A DNA stretch of 64,000 bases from positions 5,084,001 through 5,148,000 of the forward strand of contig NC_059542.1 in NCBI RefSeq assembly GCF_905220415.1. The letters run 5' to 3'. Under the pieces are notes generated by a model, which had not been told where the DNA came from, ran no database searches, and saw only the letters and a program-made list of their open reading frames with translations. The DNA is from Colias croceus (Eukaryota > Arthropoda > Insecta > Lepidoptera > Pieridae). The translations under genes and the position numbers were made by a program. This document shows, piece by piece, positions 37,701-48,451 of this stretch (positions within the stretch are counted from its first letter, which is position 1; the number at the start of each line of letters is the position of its first letter).

Positions 37701-40546
37701 TTTACTTTGAATATAAGGCGCCACAGTGCAAAATATTATTCACCGAGTACCTAGGCTTCAAATAAAAATATTTACCTATTCATCTCTTACCTCCTTATTT
37801 TTTTTTTCAGGAAGTAGAAGTTCCCTTTAATTAAATAGATAAATTGTGTTGCTATTCAAAATTAATAGAAAATGTACTAATTTCCTTTACAATAATTAAT
37901 AATTATCCCTATGATAATAATTGTTCACTCTCAAATCATTGAGAGCCATTTCGGAATGTTACCAATATTTGTTCCATTTGCATGATTATGAATTGTTACC
38001 TCAATTATTGAACACGAGATTGTATTTATTATTCTATTATTTAATAAGTAGGTAGGTACGTTTATTTTCACGCTTTGTTTCAACCTCCAGCTAGTTTTTC
38101 CTACTAATGTAAAGATACTTTCATATCAGAATTTTTTTACGGGTTTATTTATTTATTTCAGGCAACAAATGTAGTTTTTAATTTTTATAATCATCTTTTT
38201 TTTAATATTGCACGACAATGTCTGAGGAAAAATTTCAAGCAGAGGCATTACATAATTATCCATCTAGGTACAACCAAAAAATCATAAAATGTTACACTTT
38301 ACGAATATAGTCTAAAATAATGATCTAATATTAAAAACAATGTTTATTTGCATATTGAAAGAAACTTAAGCCCATCGACCTTGACGAACAGAATATAATA
38401 AGATTTAGCCGGTTTCAAGTTTTTTCGATCTCCGGTTACATTTAAATTGCCAATATTCATATGAATATAACAATAAAATCGAACAACTCGTTCACGCAAG
38501 TAAAATAATGTCACGGTTGAAGCCCTGAAAAATTGAGAGCAATTTCTTTTATTGAATATTTAATAACGTATGTACATCAAAATAATTTCGAATAAAGCGA
38601 ATAATTCGCTCGATGTGTACCAAAAGTATTAATTATTTACGCGTAGATACACTCTGACGCCTTAATTTAAGTATTACAATCAAATATTTTAAATGAAACA
38701 GAGCGTAAATAGTGTTGTCAAATCGTATTATAAATATTATAATGATTTATTATTTCTACATGGCACTTGACCGACCAGTCACCATCATCGTCTCAATAAA
38801 TGAAATGAAGGCAACACAATAACCTGTAATTATTTATAGTCTAATTAACCCTCTCTGACAGAGATTACATTATTAAAATAAGAGATATAAGTACCTATGT
38901 CAGAGAGTTCAAATAAAAATTTAATTGACATTTGATGGTGTAATCTGAAATCTGAAATTGAGCTGAAAAAATCACAATATCTGCATCTTTCTTTCTTTTC
39001 TTTACAATTTTTTTAACTTCAATTTAAAATAAAGAAAACAGCACATAATAGAAAGAAAACCTTTGATGCATCTTGAATCCGAAACAAAGCAAAAGAGTTC
39101 CTTTAAAACATTATATTATATTAATCATAGGAGGCAATTAATTATGAAAATGTAATTAATAGCAACACATTAATCGCAAAAGTTTGCGTATAATTTATAT
39201 AGAATTCTATTTGAAAATTCGTAAAAATGTCACAGTGAGGCCTTGACTTATATATCTACCCACAATTATATAATACTTATTGCTGTTTCTAAATAAGATT
39301 AATCGTCTTCATTACCTTGATGTTATAAAAATATTTATATATCGATATAGTTTCTTCATTGCCTAATGTAATATAGATGATTTTTTAAAATATTGAGGCG
39401 TTATTTTATAGTGTATTCATGATTATTACTGCAATTAAGATTTCGGTCTTTGAACTTAATATGTTTGACCCATAGTAATATACTTGAACTTTAGATCAAA
39501 CAGCATAATATATCAATTTTTACTGCGTGATATATGAAATGTATTTTGAAATCAGAATTCTTTAGAATTAGTGTATCAGTATTATGCATGTACTTGGAAG
39601 GTAATTGAGTGGGGTATATGAGTGACTCCTTTCTCCTTATTATAATCTTAATTTTAATTCATTAATATACAATCTAGAGTGAATTACGTGTTAGTATATA
39701 TATACTATATTTTGTCTAACTATTTAGTAAATAAACTATACCTATTATATTAAATAATGTATGGTAAATAATAATATTTTACCGTACGCGTACTCATAGA
39801 AACATGGTATGAACACATACCTTTAAAAAGGCATTAAAAAATAATGTATTAAACCTTACTGGAGATCAATATTTATAATTAATATTATTGATTCAATGAA
39901 AGGAGTTTGCCTTGTAAGATAATAACTTATATTTAAGCCACTTTTAATAAAACTCCCTTATTTGTATATTCAAACAAGCTCTACAAATAATTTAAAGACT
40001 ATAACAAAACATTTTGATGTTTATCTTAAAAGATGCTTCACCTACTACTAGCGTTAGCTACTATATTAAATATACTGTGCTACTACTGAACTCATTTTGA
40101 TAAAATATTTTTATCATTAGTTAAAGGTCAAACGTCAATGTTAGAAAATTCGTATGAAAAAATATAAAAATGTTGTAAATTTACAAGAGTTCACCTATAA
40201 ATTTCCACCAAATATATTAAAAACTTTGTTATTGTATTGTACTTTACTTAAGTAAAATATTCGTACTAACCACCTTGAACCACCTAACTATTGATCTTTA
40301 CATAATATTTAATAAGAATAATGAACTTCTGTGACAACAAGTGTGACAATACAACAGACAAAACCTCTCATACTAACTTCTATTAGGATTTAGAGCTGAA
40401 AGCTAAGCTGAAAGCAGATTGTATCATGCAAATCGATACAAATTACAATTCATACTTAAATATCAGTGTGGACATATTTAATGACGCTACTTAGGTTGGA
40501 CGCAATGAAAAAATACTTTTAGCAGTTGCAATTTGCAATGTCATAT
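34743..40546. other. AT-rich DNA with an (AATA)n tail at 35,214-35,242
   Basis: GTATTTAGTTGTCCATGC to GGTGTATATGTACACTAAAG before the tail resembles a lepidopteran LINE 3' end (about 35,150-35,242). The rest holds no recognised gene. Pyrimidine-rich acceptor-like tracts near 37,800-37,810 and 38,150-38,160 lack matching donors. Confidence 0.45.
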
Positions 40547-41077
40547 TGTCCAAAAATGTATGAACTAAAAACCCAGAATCGACAGGAATGAAATTTGTAA
40601 CAATGGATTGACATTGAAGAATTATTGTTACAATTGATTGTCTTGACTGACTGGATTTATCTTGTTTACGTAATTTTTGGGATGGGCGTAGAGTTTATAA
40701 TATTCAAACGGAAAATTAAATTAATATTTAGTTTTGTATGAAAATAAAATCTAACAAATTATCAAAAGTCGTAGAACAAATGTTGTTACTTATGATGTTA
40801 GCTGTCTTGTCCTGCGAGGTTGCTGGTGTTTTACAAGTAACCCTGTATATGTATAAAAAAAAGCACAAAAATCTGAGTTTTTGTTATGTTCCGCTTCAAC
40901 GTTTTCGTAAACTGATTTATATTATTATTGAACGAATTTCTTACTTATTTTATTTTGCTCCTAGCTCTTATACTATAACGATTTTAGATTTGCCGCTTTA
41001 GCTACATTATATTATATTTAATTTTCAATCCAATGCTACACATTTTATTCCTGTCGATTCTGGGTCATTTTTGGACA
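40547..41077. mobile_element. 531-bp element bounded by long inverted repeats
   Basis: TGTCCAAAAATG (from 40,547), then CCCAGAATCGACAGGAATGA and AATGGATTGA, recur in inverse orientation at the right end: TCAATCCAATG, then TTATTCCTGTCGATTCTGGG and CATTTTTGGACA, ending at 41,077. The arms are about 55-70 bases with several substitutions. The left arm has about 13 extra bases (TATGAACTAAAAA). The interior includes an 87-codon plus frame (40,738-41,001) with no transposase motif that I recognise. This is consistent with a non-autonomous DNA transposon (MITE-like). No clear target duplication was seen. Confidence 0.75.
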
Positions 41078-41530
41078 CCTCCTTTGATCAAGATACTCTA
41101 TTTTTTATGTGATAATTTTTATTAAATCTTTAGAGGAGGCTTATATGCCTAAAATTCTACACCTTATGACTATAGAATATTAATAGCAGTGATACTGCAA
41201 TATTATATGTGTATCAAAGTATTTTTTTTATTTAGTATTAAAGATTTAATTGACAGTAAATCTTGAGAATAAGGCGTTGTACAAGTAGGCGACGTCAATT
41301 ACCTGAATATAGCTCAACCATTTTGCAATGATCCTTGACAATATTAAACTTTCTGTAAAAAACATTGCAGCAAAAATTTAAATCGTCTAATATTATTAAA
41401 AAGTCTATTTTAAATTACTGCAACAATAATTGTAACACACGCTTTTAGTAAGATGGCATAGTTTTTATAGCAATGTAAATTGATTACATTCAATCGTCTT
41501 TAGTATAATATGCAACTATAATTCTTCAGA

Positions 41531-41587
41531 AAATAAGTTGGCTACATTATGCTATTTTTACAATAGCATAATGTAGTCAACTTATTT
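41531..41587. repeat. near-perfect 26-bp hairpin, 5-base loop
   Basis: The arm 41,531-41,556 pairs with 41,562-41,587 at 25 of 26 positions. The single difference allows a G-U pair on one strand. The core of the arm is GCTACATTATGCTATT. It is not inside any recognised repeat. It could be a foldback remnant or a precursor of small RNA. The loop is short for a canonical microRNA. Confidence 0.9.
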
Positions 41588-41799
41588 GATTTGCATTTCA
41601 TAATGAGCGAGGAGGTAAAAAACTTTGCATAAATGTTGTAATGATTTATTGTCCATTCACCCTCACTACCACGCAAGGAAGTAATGCAATACTCGCCTAA
41701 AATTTCAATGAACCGTAGCCAATAGCCATAATTTATATTTAAGTATACAGACTCTCGATAAGTAATCTTTTATGAAACTAGCGCGAAAATTCTATTTTT

Positions 41800-42188
41800 C
41801 TCTTTCTCATACGCGCAGTGGCAAAACGACGCAAAGCAATGAACGAGGTCTCAACTCTCAAGCGAACTGCCTAGAGGTATGAACGAGTCTTGCAAGTAAA
41901 AGTAACTTTTAACAATACCTTGGCGGCGCCTGCGCGCTCCGTACGTCAGTTTTGCCAACTCGAAGCGCGCGGCATTACGTATCTCTATCGACCTTTTTCT
42001 CGATAATCGATATATCGTTACGAGTGATATTATCCCATTTCTTTATGTGACCTTCACTTCCTGTGGATCGGAAACACATTGTGAATACCGTGCATGATTT
42101 TTCTTAACGTTGAATATTAACGTTAATGAGAATTTAAATATTTTATAGTTCTTTATACGCCGCTTTTGGATGTTACGCTCACTTGAAC
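41800..42188 (+). promoter_or_regulatory. GC-rich promoter-like block with possible first exon
   Basis: A CpG-rich patch (41,920-41,990, including GGCGGCGCCTGCGCGCTCC) sits beside an arthropod initiator TCAGTT with A at 41,948. An ATCGAT-containing stretch (DRE-like, about 42,000-42,020) lies just downstream of the initiator. A donor GAAC/GTAAGT closes a possible exon at 42,188. The last ATG (42,170) gives M-L-R-S-L-E and leaves the exon in phase 1, after three short upstream frames. No transcript evidence is available. This could equally be an enhancer or CpG-rich patch. Confidence 0.3.
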
Positions 42189-44639
42189 GTAAGTTATTTT
42201 TATTATTTTTAGTAAATAGAATTAGTTAAGTAGTAAGAAAAAAATATTCTGCTTACGACACTTTATATTTAAAGACAAATAAGTATGTATAAATAAAATT
42301 TTGTTTGATATCAATAGTTTTAGAAAAAATCTGCGGTCTTTATAGTCCGAGAGATTGCGAACGGGTGTTGTATCTTATAGGCTTTGCAAATAGAGTGACG
42401 TAAGTAGAAGTCAGTTTACCAATAATTGGTCACCAGGCTACTCGGTACCTGTGATTACGGAGTTGCAATCGAACCATCGGAACTGGTTTATGTTATCGTA
42501 GATACGACTATACGAGTTACCGCCTTGGAAACGTAGAAGTCCACTGTCGATATAATATTACTGGACCTTATTATTATGTTACATGCAATTGGTTACGAGA
42601 TAGCTCTGCAACTATGACTTGATCTATTTAACGCAAATACTGAAACTTCCTGGCAGAAAATATACGAGGATTTTTTAATGAACGCTCAGAGTAAATTGTT
42701 TATTCAATTAGTCTTCTTCTATTCTCGTTAACATATTCCAACATTTTAGACGTTTTGGCATTTCCAACGACCTTGTAGTTCGACGGAAAAATATTTATCA
42801 AACCTTATAGTGAAGTATGATTAATTACCGTACTGTTTATAACTAATTAATAGTATAACAACATTCCACTGGACAAGTAGTTAATTATTCATATTTAATG
42901 GAAATAAATATTTTAATCACAACAACTCAGCCTCATTTTAATAACTGCCCATATATTTTATTTAGCAATATCATGAAAACATTGAGTGACTTGTACATAA
43001 CAACTTTTACTTGATATAAATTAGACCAAGAATTGTGTATGGATAGAGGAGCGTGATATTTGAAAGTTACATAGAAATGTGGTTAATCGTACACTCGGCA
43101 TGCGTCTGATCAAAGGATGCAAATATAGAAAACCTCGAAAGTAAACCTTATTAACGCCGGCTGTATATTTTACTCACGAATTACATATATACGTGACATT
43201 TTGCTTTCCCTATCTGATTTGCAATGCACAGGACGAAGTAATATTCAATACATTGACACTGTTAGAATGATCTTTAGTATATAATATATAGTTAATAATG
43301 TATTCGTCTTGCGGTACTAAATGTCAAGTAACATTTGGGTTACATTCTAATGAAATTTATTCTTTACACAGCCATAAAGAACTTAATTTATTGGACTGTA
43401 CATTGCGCATGTATTAAGTACTCACTCCAAATAGATTATTAATGATAGGTTTGTTGAATTTAATTACATTTACATAATACAAATTTCAACCATATTAATT
43501 GCTATTATAATAAAAATACTTAAAATATAATACATTTAAAATGTACCAAATCGACAAGATTACTGAGGTCATATTTGTATAGAGTGTGGAATGCTGAAAA
43601 AGTGTAAAGTTTCTTATTTTTAAAAACAATATTATTATTATCTAATCATTATCTGTTCCTCGCCTTAAACATTTATCTGACGATTGGAAAATCTACTAAC
43701 TTAGCTCAAACAATATTGATTATTTAAATTATAGTTAAATACCACATGATATTCTTTGAAATCGTCATTGAGTATATTTATTTTTATCGACGTATATAAA
43801 ATGCATAACTAAAAATATATAAGCAAAATGTCTGTTTATTAAGATAAGATGTAGGTAGCACGTGCGTTTGTCATATAGGTCATGCAATTAATACATAATT
43901 ACAATTATCTAAACTTCGATAAAAACGACCAAAAAATGTTTCAATTTTCCATATTTTCCACCCTTTCTTACTTTAATTGCACTAAACATCACAAAAATTA
44001 CACTTTAAATTGCTTTCTGCCATTATAATATTATGCATGGCAATTACCAGATATTATTATGAAACTTTATGGACTTGGTGAGCTCGTAAAAATATTTGCT
44101 AATTGGGTTAATGACATTGTTGTCTAATCGGTAGCAAAAGTTTTATAATAACATTATTGATAAATGATTGCCGCTCAAAATTAATTTACGCTATTACTTT
44201 AGGAAGTGTTGAAATCAAGTCATTACGAGCAATCAGGCTTATACTTATTTAAAATACAAATAAATTAATTATTATATGAACTAGTGAATGAATTAGTATC
44301 GGAGATAAATATTAAACAACGTTACGTATAATTCAATTCTTAATTGATAAATGCTACTGAGTTTTAAAATTGAACAGCGAACACAAATACTAAAACTCTT
44401 AAACAACGTTTTCATACGTAAGTAGGATTTTTCTATGCGTTTTTTTTATGAACAGGTTTGCCAACTTAGTGCATAAAAGAAGAAGACAGTTGTTGAAAGT
44501 GTGGGCGTTTGCCAAATGCCAAGACAGGAGAATCCATAAGTACCTCCGTCCTCCTCGTTGCTTCACTTTTAAAACGCACACAATATTGCTTCCAAAAATA
44601 AACGCGTGTGAAGTATTATTTCTTTATTTGAGTTGAGTA
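42189..44639. other. AT-rich DNA, nothing recognised
   Basis: A slightly GC-richer patch at about 42,390-42,560 has no repeat signature. Overlapping plus and minus frames of 60-62 codons near 44.4-44.6 kb are not supported as genes. Confidence 0.4.
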
Positions 44640-44870
44640 TTATTACGACACATACTTTACTTCTGATAGAGTTCCCGCCGATGCTATTTCTGACAACTGA
44701 CATTTCCGACCTTCACATTTGTAATCGCTGCAATCAAAGTGCACTTTGACGTTAGCAATGAGGCGTAACGAAATATCACAATGACTACCGGCGGTGGTAA
44801 TCAAAGACACTTTTTATTATAATAATTATCGTTTTTGGACGGGCGCTTGCTGACGTCATTGGTTTGGCTG
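44640..44870. promoter_or_regulatory. putative enhancer with paired TCF-type and CRE sites
   Basis: A compact, GC-richer unique segment carries ATCAAAG at 44,733-44,739 and 44,800-44,806, the TCF/Pangolin core in reverse (CTTTGAT). It also carries a 14-bp palindrome CAAAGTGCACTTTG (44,735-44,748) and TGACGTCA at 44,851-44,858. The clustering is suggestive only. Confidence 0.3.
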
Positions 44871-45907
44871 CACTTTATGCAAATTGATGTTGATTTAAAT
44901 TTTTGGCCACACTTCAAGGTGAACTCTAAGAAAAGTTCGCTAGATCACGGAAGTACAAATATAAATCTGTTATTATTACCGCTATTTTCTCTAGATAGTT
45001 ACGAATTCTGTATTCGTTGATTTGGAGTAAACACTAAACATGCTGGCTAATTGCGTTATATAATATTTTTTAGATGAATTTATAAATAATAAAACTAGGT
45101 AAGATAGTCACGTAACGCACAAACTATATTATTGCTTCTTTGCAAATTTAATATTAAATCTTAACATTGTGAGTAAAACAAGACACGACGCGACGGTGCG
45201 TTAAGCTGTGTCACAAACTTAAGGTCTAATTATTTCGTGTTGAAGACTTTGCAATATTAGATTTCAGTTTATTATCTTAAGTCGGTCACTTGTATATTGT
45301 GCTCGACTTACAGTTATTTGATAGTCGTCTTCCGTAGATATTCGTCAACGGCACGTAGATTGTACACTATGATATAATATGTGATGGGGCGTGTAAATCG
45401 CGACCGTCTGTAAGGACTATGATAGTACGATATACTGAACATGGAGTGAATACAAAATACTGTTATACATTGAAGTGGAAATATTTCTTCAATTTATAAC
45501 TGTTCATACACAATAGACGTTAAGAATTATTTATATTTTATATATTATATATACTAGCTTATATGTTTTTGGCTCTAGCATCGATGTAAATACAGAGATA
45601 ATAATATGTCCATTATTGTATGTGTTAAAAATTAAAATAGAATCACCACCTTAAATTTACACATAAAATAGTATGTTACTTTTCTAGTCGATTTCCCAAG
45701 GTAGACACTACACAGCTGCAGCATGCAAAAGACAATAAAATAAAGTTTCAGTGTTTATACCGACTGAAACCCAAATAAAAATGAAAATCCCCATTTTCAT
45801 CTGACACAATTAAAACATTACTTCAATTTTAAATTAATTGATTTTAAATTTTAATGTAATAAGTAGGGAGTTATTAGTCCGTATATATTACATCAGTGTT
45901 ATCGACT
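44871..45907. other. AT-rich DNA, nothing recognised
   Basis: No repeat or gene signature. A modestly CpG-richer patch lies near 45,180-45,220. Confidence 0.4.
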
Positions 45908-46135
45908 GTTAAATCATAACATTTCATCATCATCATCATCATCTGAGGCTCTACAGCCGCGAGTGGGCCTTGGCCTGGTCTAGTATTTTCTTCCAGACAT
46001 CTCGATCCTTTGCCGGGGTTCTCCAATTTTTCACATCTATCGTCTTTAAGTCCTGTTCCACGCCATCCAACCAACGGAGCTTTGGTCTTCCACGATTTCT
46101 ACATCCATCTGGTTAATAGTTAAATCATAACATTT
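45908..46135 (-). mobile_element. 5'-truncated LINE with C-terminal ORF2 end and 17-bp target duplication
   Basis: An exact 17-bp duplication GTTAAATCATAACATTT lies at 45,908-45,924 and 46,119-46,135. Between them, on the minus strand, an open frame from 46,112 to a stop at 45,951 encodes 53 residues including GRPKLRWLDGVEQDLKT and KKILDQAKAHSRL. This is the characteristic C-terminal end of an insect LINE endonuclease-reverse transcriptase polyprotein. It is followed by a (GAT)n-type 3' tail seen as CAT repeats at 45,924-45,942. Extreme 5' truncation is typical of target-primed insertion. The intact frame and perfect duplication mark it as recent. The fragment cannot be functional. Confidence 0.92.
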
Positions 46136-48382
46136 AGACAACAAAAAATAGATAGGTAGACCTTTCACCTATTATCATGGATTAGACTCAATTCAAATGA
46201 GTTTAAGATGCTGTTTAACCATAGAGGTAGCATTCCCAAAGATACCCAACCATAGAGCATACCAACAAATAGAGACGCCGACCAATGTTGTTCGAAGGTA
46301 TGTGTGGACATCATTACAGTACGATGCGCCGCGTGCAGTCTGACGCAAGCAATGAAGCAACATTGCAACGTAACATATGTGAATATATACACTGACCTAT
46401 TTACTAATTGTTGCCAAAAACGGCTCGTTCTAAATTGCTAAAGTATCAAGGAATAAGTCCTTTCGAACACGTGTGTATTTCATAATACACCCACGGTAAC
46501 TACGCAGGTACTGAATATAATATCAAGGTTTTTATCAAACTCGTTTACTTGACTGCCTGTGAGAATAAGAGTTCTTACGTATTTACACGACTAGTTTAAA
46601 CTTTTATTAAAATAACATTATCAGGCAATATTTAGTTTAATACAATATTACACATTAAAAATAAATTACAATATTACAGTGAAAAAAGGTTATGCTAAGC
46701 TCTAATATCTTATTCACATTCACTGAAGTGTGCTATCAAACGCAACATTGTAACAATAAAGCTCTATTATGTATTTAAACATTTTATTATTGTACTAAAT
46801 TCGATACAATACTACAAAAGCGAATAAGTTTTTATCAATATAGATATTACATCGCCTTTTTTATTACGTTCACAAATATTCTTTATAATATTGCGTACAT
46901 TAATCTTCCACATTGCACTGTTCCAAACAAAATTCATTAATCTTCGGAATTTATGCCTCATTAATTAATAATTAATTTATTCGAAAAGTACACGTCAAAC
47001 TGCATACTTCGCGGTAACCAAATTTCTAACAAATCTGCGGATAATTACGACGTTGCCAAATGTATAGCGAATTGAAAATGTAATTAAAAGTTACACATAG
47101 TAAACCCTACCACAGGAGTTAATTACATACAATATAATGATTACATCAAAATAATAGCGCTAATAGTCAGAAATGAGCCTAATCACAAACGATATGTAAT
47201 CAGAGAGCTCTCACGCGACACAAGATGTGCAGGTCAGTGCCCCTTGCATGCGAGTTTAAATAGCAATATATAATAATTTATAGGCTGTGCATGCATATGC
47301 ACTACAATTTATTATCTGTGCCATGTCAGGTAATATTTGTAAACTTTGTAAAGCCCTGATTTCACAGCATAAATTATCTGTATTACATAAATCGGTATGT
47401 GAGTGAGAAATTAAAGAACCAAGTCTACTTGCTTTATTTTTTATATTTGTTGATGTCCAAGGTGAAACAAAATATTTTTTTAAAAACACTCTGCAATTAA
47501 GCATTGCACACAAAGGTTCGTTGTCTTTCCTTGATTTGAAGATTAAAATATGGCAAAGAAAAACAGAACTGTTATTATTAATGGCTTCAATGTTATAGCC
47601 TTGGGCTGTAATGTCTATTAGAAAGAGCTCATCATTTACCACAACTTAAAGGTTATATTTCGTGTGTTTTAAATCCGTAATAATAAATCTTAAATGCTCT
47701 TTTGTATGTGAAGCTCGGTGTTCCTTCTTCGGATATCTGATTTTTCTTCAGATATTCAAATTTTGTCCCATCGGGCTGTGTAGAGGAATAGAAAATGCAC
47801 CTAAGTTTGAAAATACGCATAAAGATACGCTTTTATCATAGTTCTCAGTTAGTTTTAAAGAATATCAAATTTATAATAAATAGCCTGGTCTATAGGTATG
47901 TGTAGTGTGCTTATATTGTAAGAAGTTTAGAATTTATGACTTTATATTTCTAAAGAAACACTGCAAAGAATTCGCACATTAATGATCAAATTATTAGTTT
48001 AGTTTCATATCTGCTAATTGCCCTTGTTAGATTGAATTCGAAGTGAAATTCACTTCAAATATCACGATAACTATATAAGTAGACATTTCCGACGTGTTAA
48101 ATAGAGACCCGTATATTCAGAAGAACATTGAAAAAGATTGTATACTTCCGAAAGTATCTTGATACTTTCAAGAATCAGCCAGTGATTTTCCTAATGAATA
48201 TTTATTGGAGTTTTGCTTGCTGAGATTTTAAGTGATAAAATATAAGATTGCCTCTTTATAACGTCATGTAAAAATTCCTACTATCACTCCGTAACAACGT
48301 AAAAGATGAAGAAACAAACATGTGTCCTTAATTTTATATTCATTTCTATAACATATTTAATTATTTTTAAATAACAAAGTTG
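46136..48382. other. AT-rich DNA with one 128-codon unassigned frame
   Basis: The longest clean unassigned frame of this stretch is on the minus strand at 47,256-47,642 (128 residues, 9 cysteines or so, no recognised domain). In DNA this AT-rich, a frame this long in 64 kb is only mildly surprising. Small hairpins (GAAAGTATC with GATACTTTC) lie near 48.15 kb. Confidence 0.35.
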
Positions 48383-48451
48383 ATGGCGCGGCGCGGCGGC
48401 GCGGCGACGACCCGCAAATGTCGGAAAAGCGTGTGCAAGCTAACCTCGTGA
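48383..48451 (+). other. isolated CpG-rich patch with a 22-codon basic frame
   Basis: The run GCGCGGCGCGGCGGCGCGGC (48,386-48,405) is extreme for this neighbourhood. It opens with ATG at 48,383 and reads through to TGA at 48,451, encoding an arginine/lysine-rich 22-residue peptide starting MARRGGAATTRK. The start context is poor (T at -3) and no donor follows. It is more likely a CpG-rich regulatory patch than a gene. Confidence 0.2.

Noticed and set aside
44399..44636. Overlapping plus and minus frames rich in basic residues
   Set aside because: Both strands are open over the same bases with no domain or splice support, which is typical of a chance gap in stops.
48383..48451. Start of a coding gene at the CpG-rich ATG
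   Set aside because: A stop follows after 22 codons, no donor lies before it, and the start context is weak.
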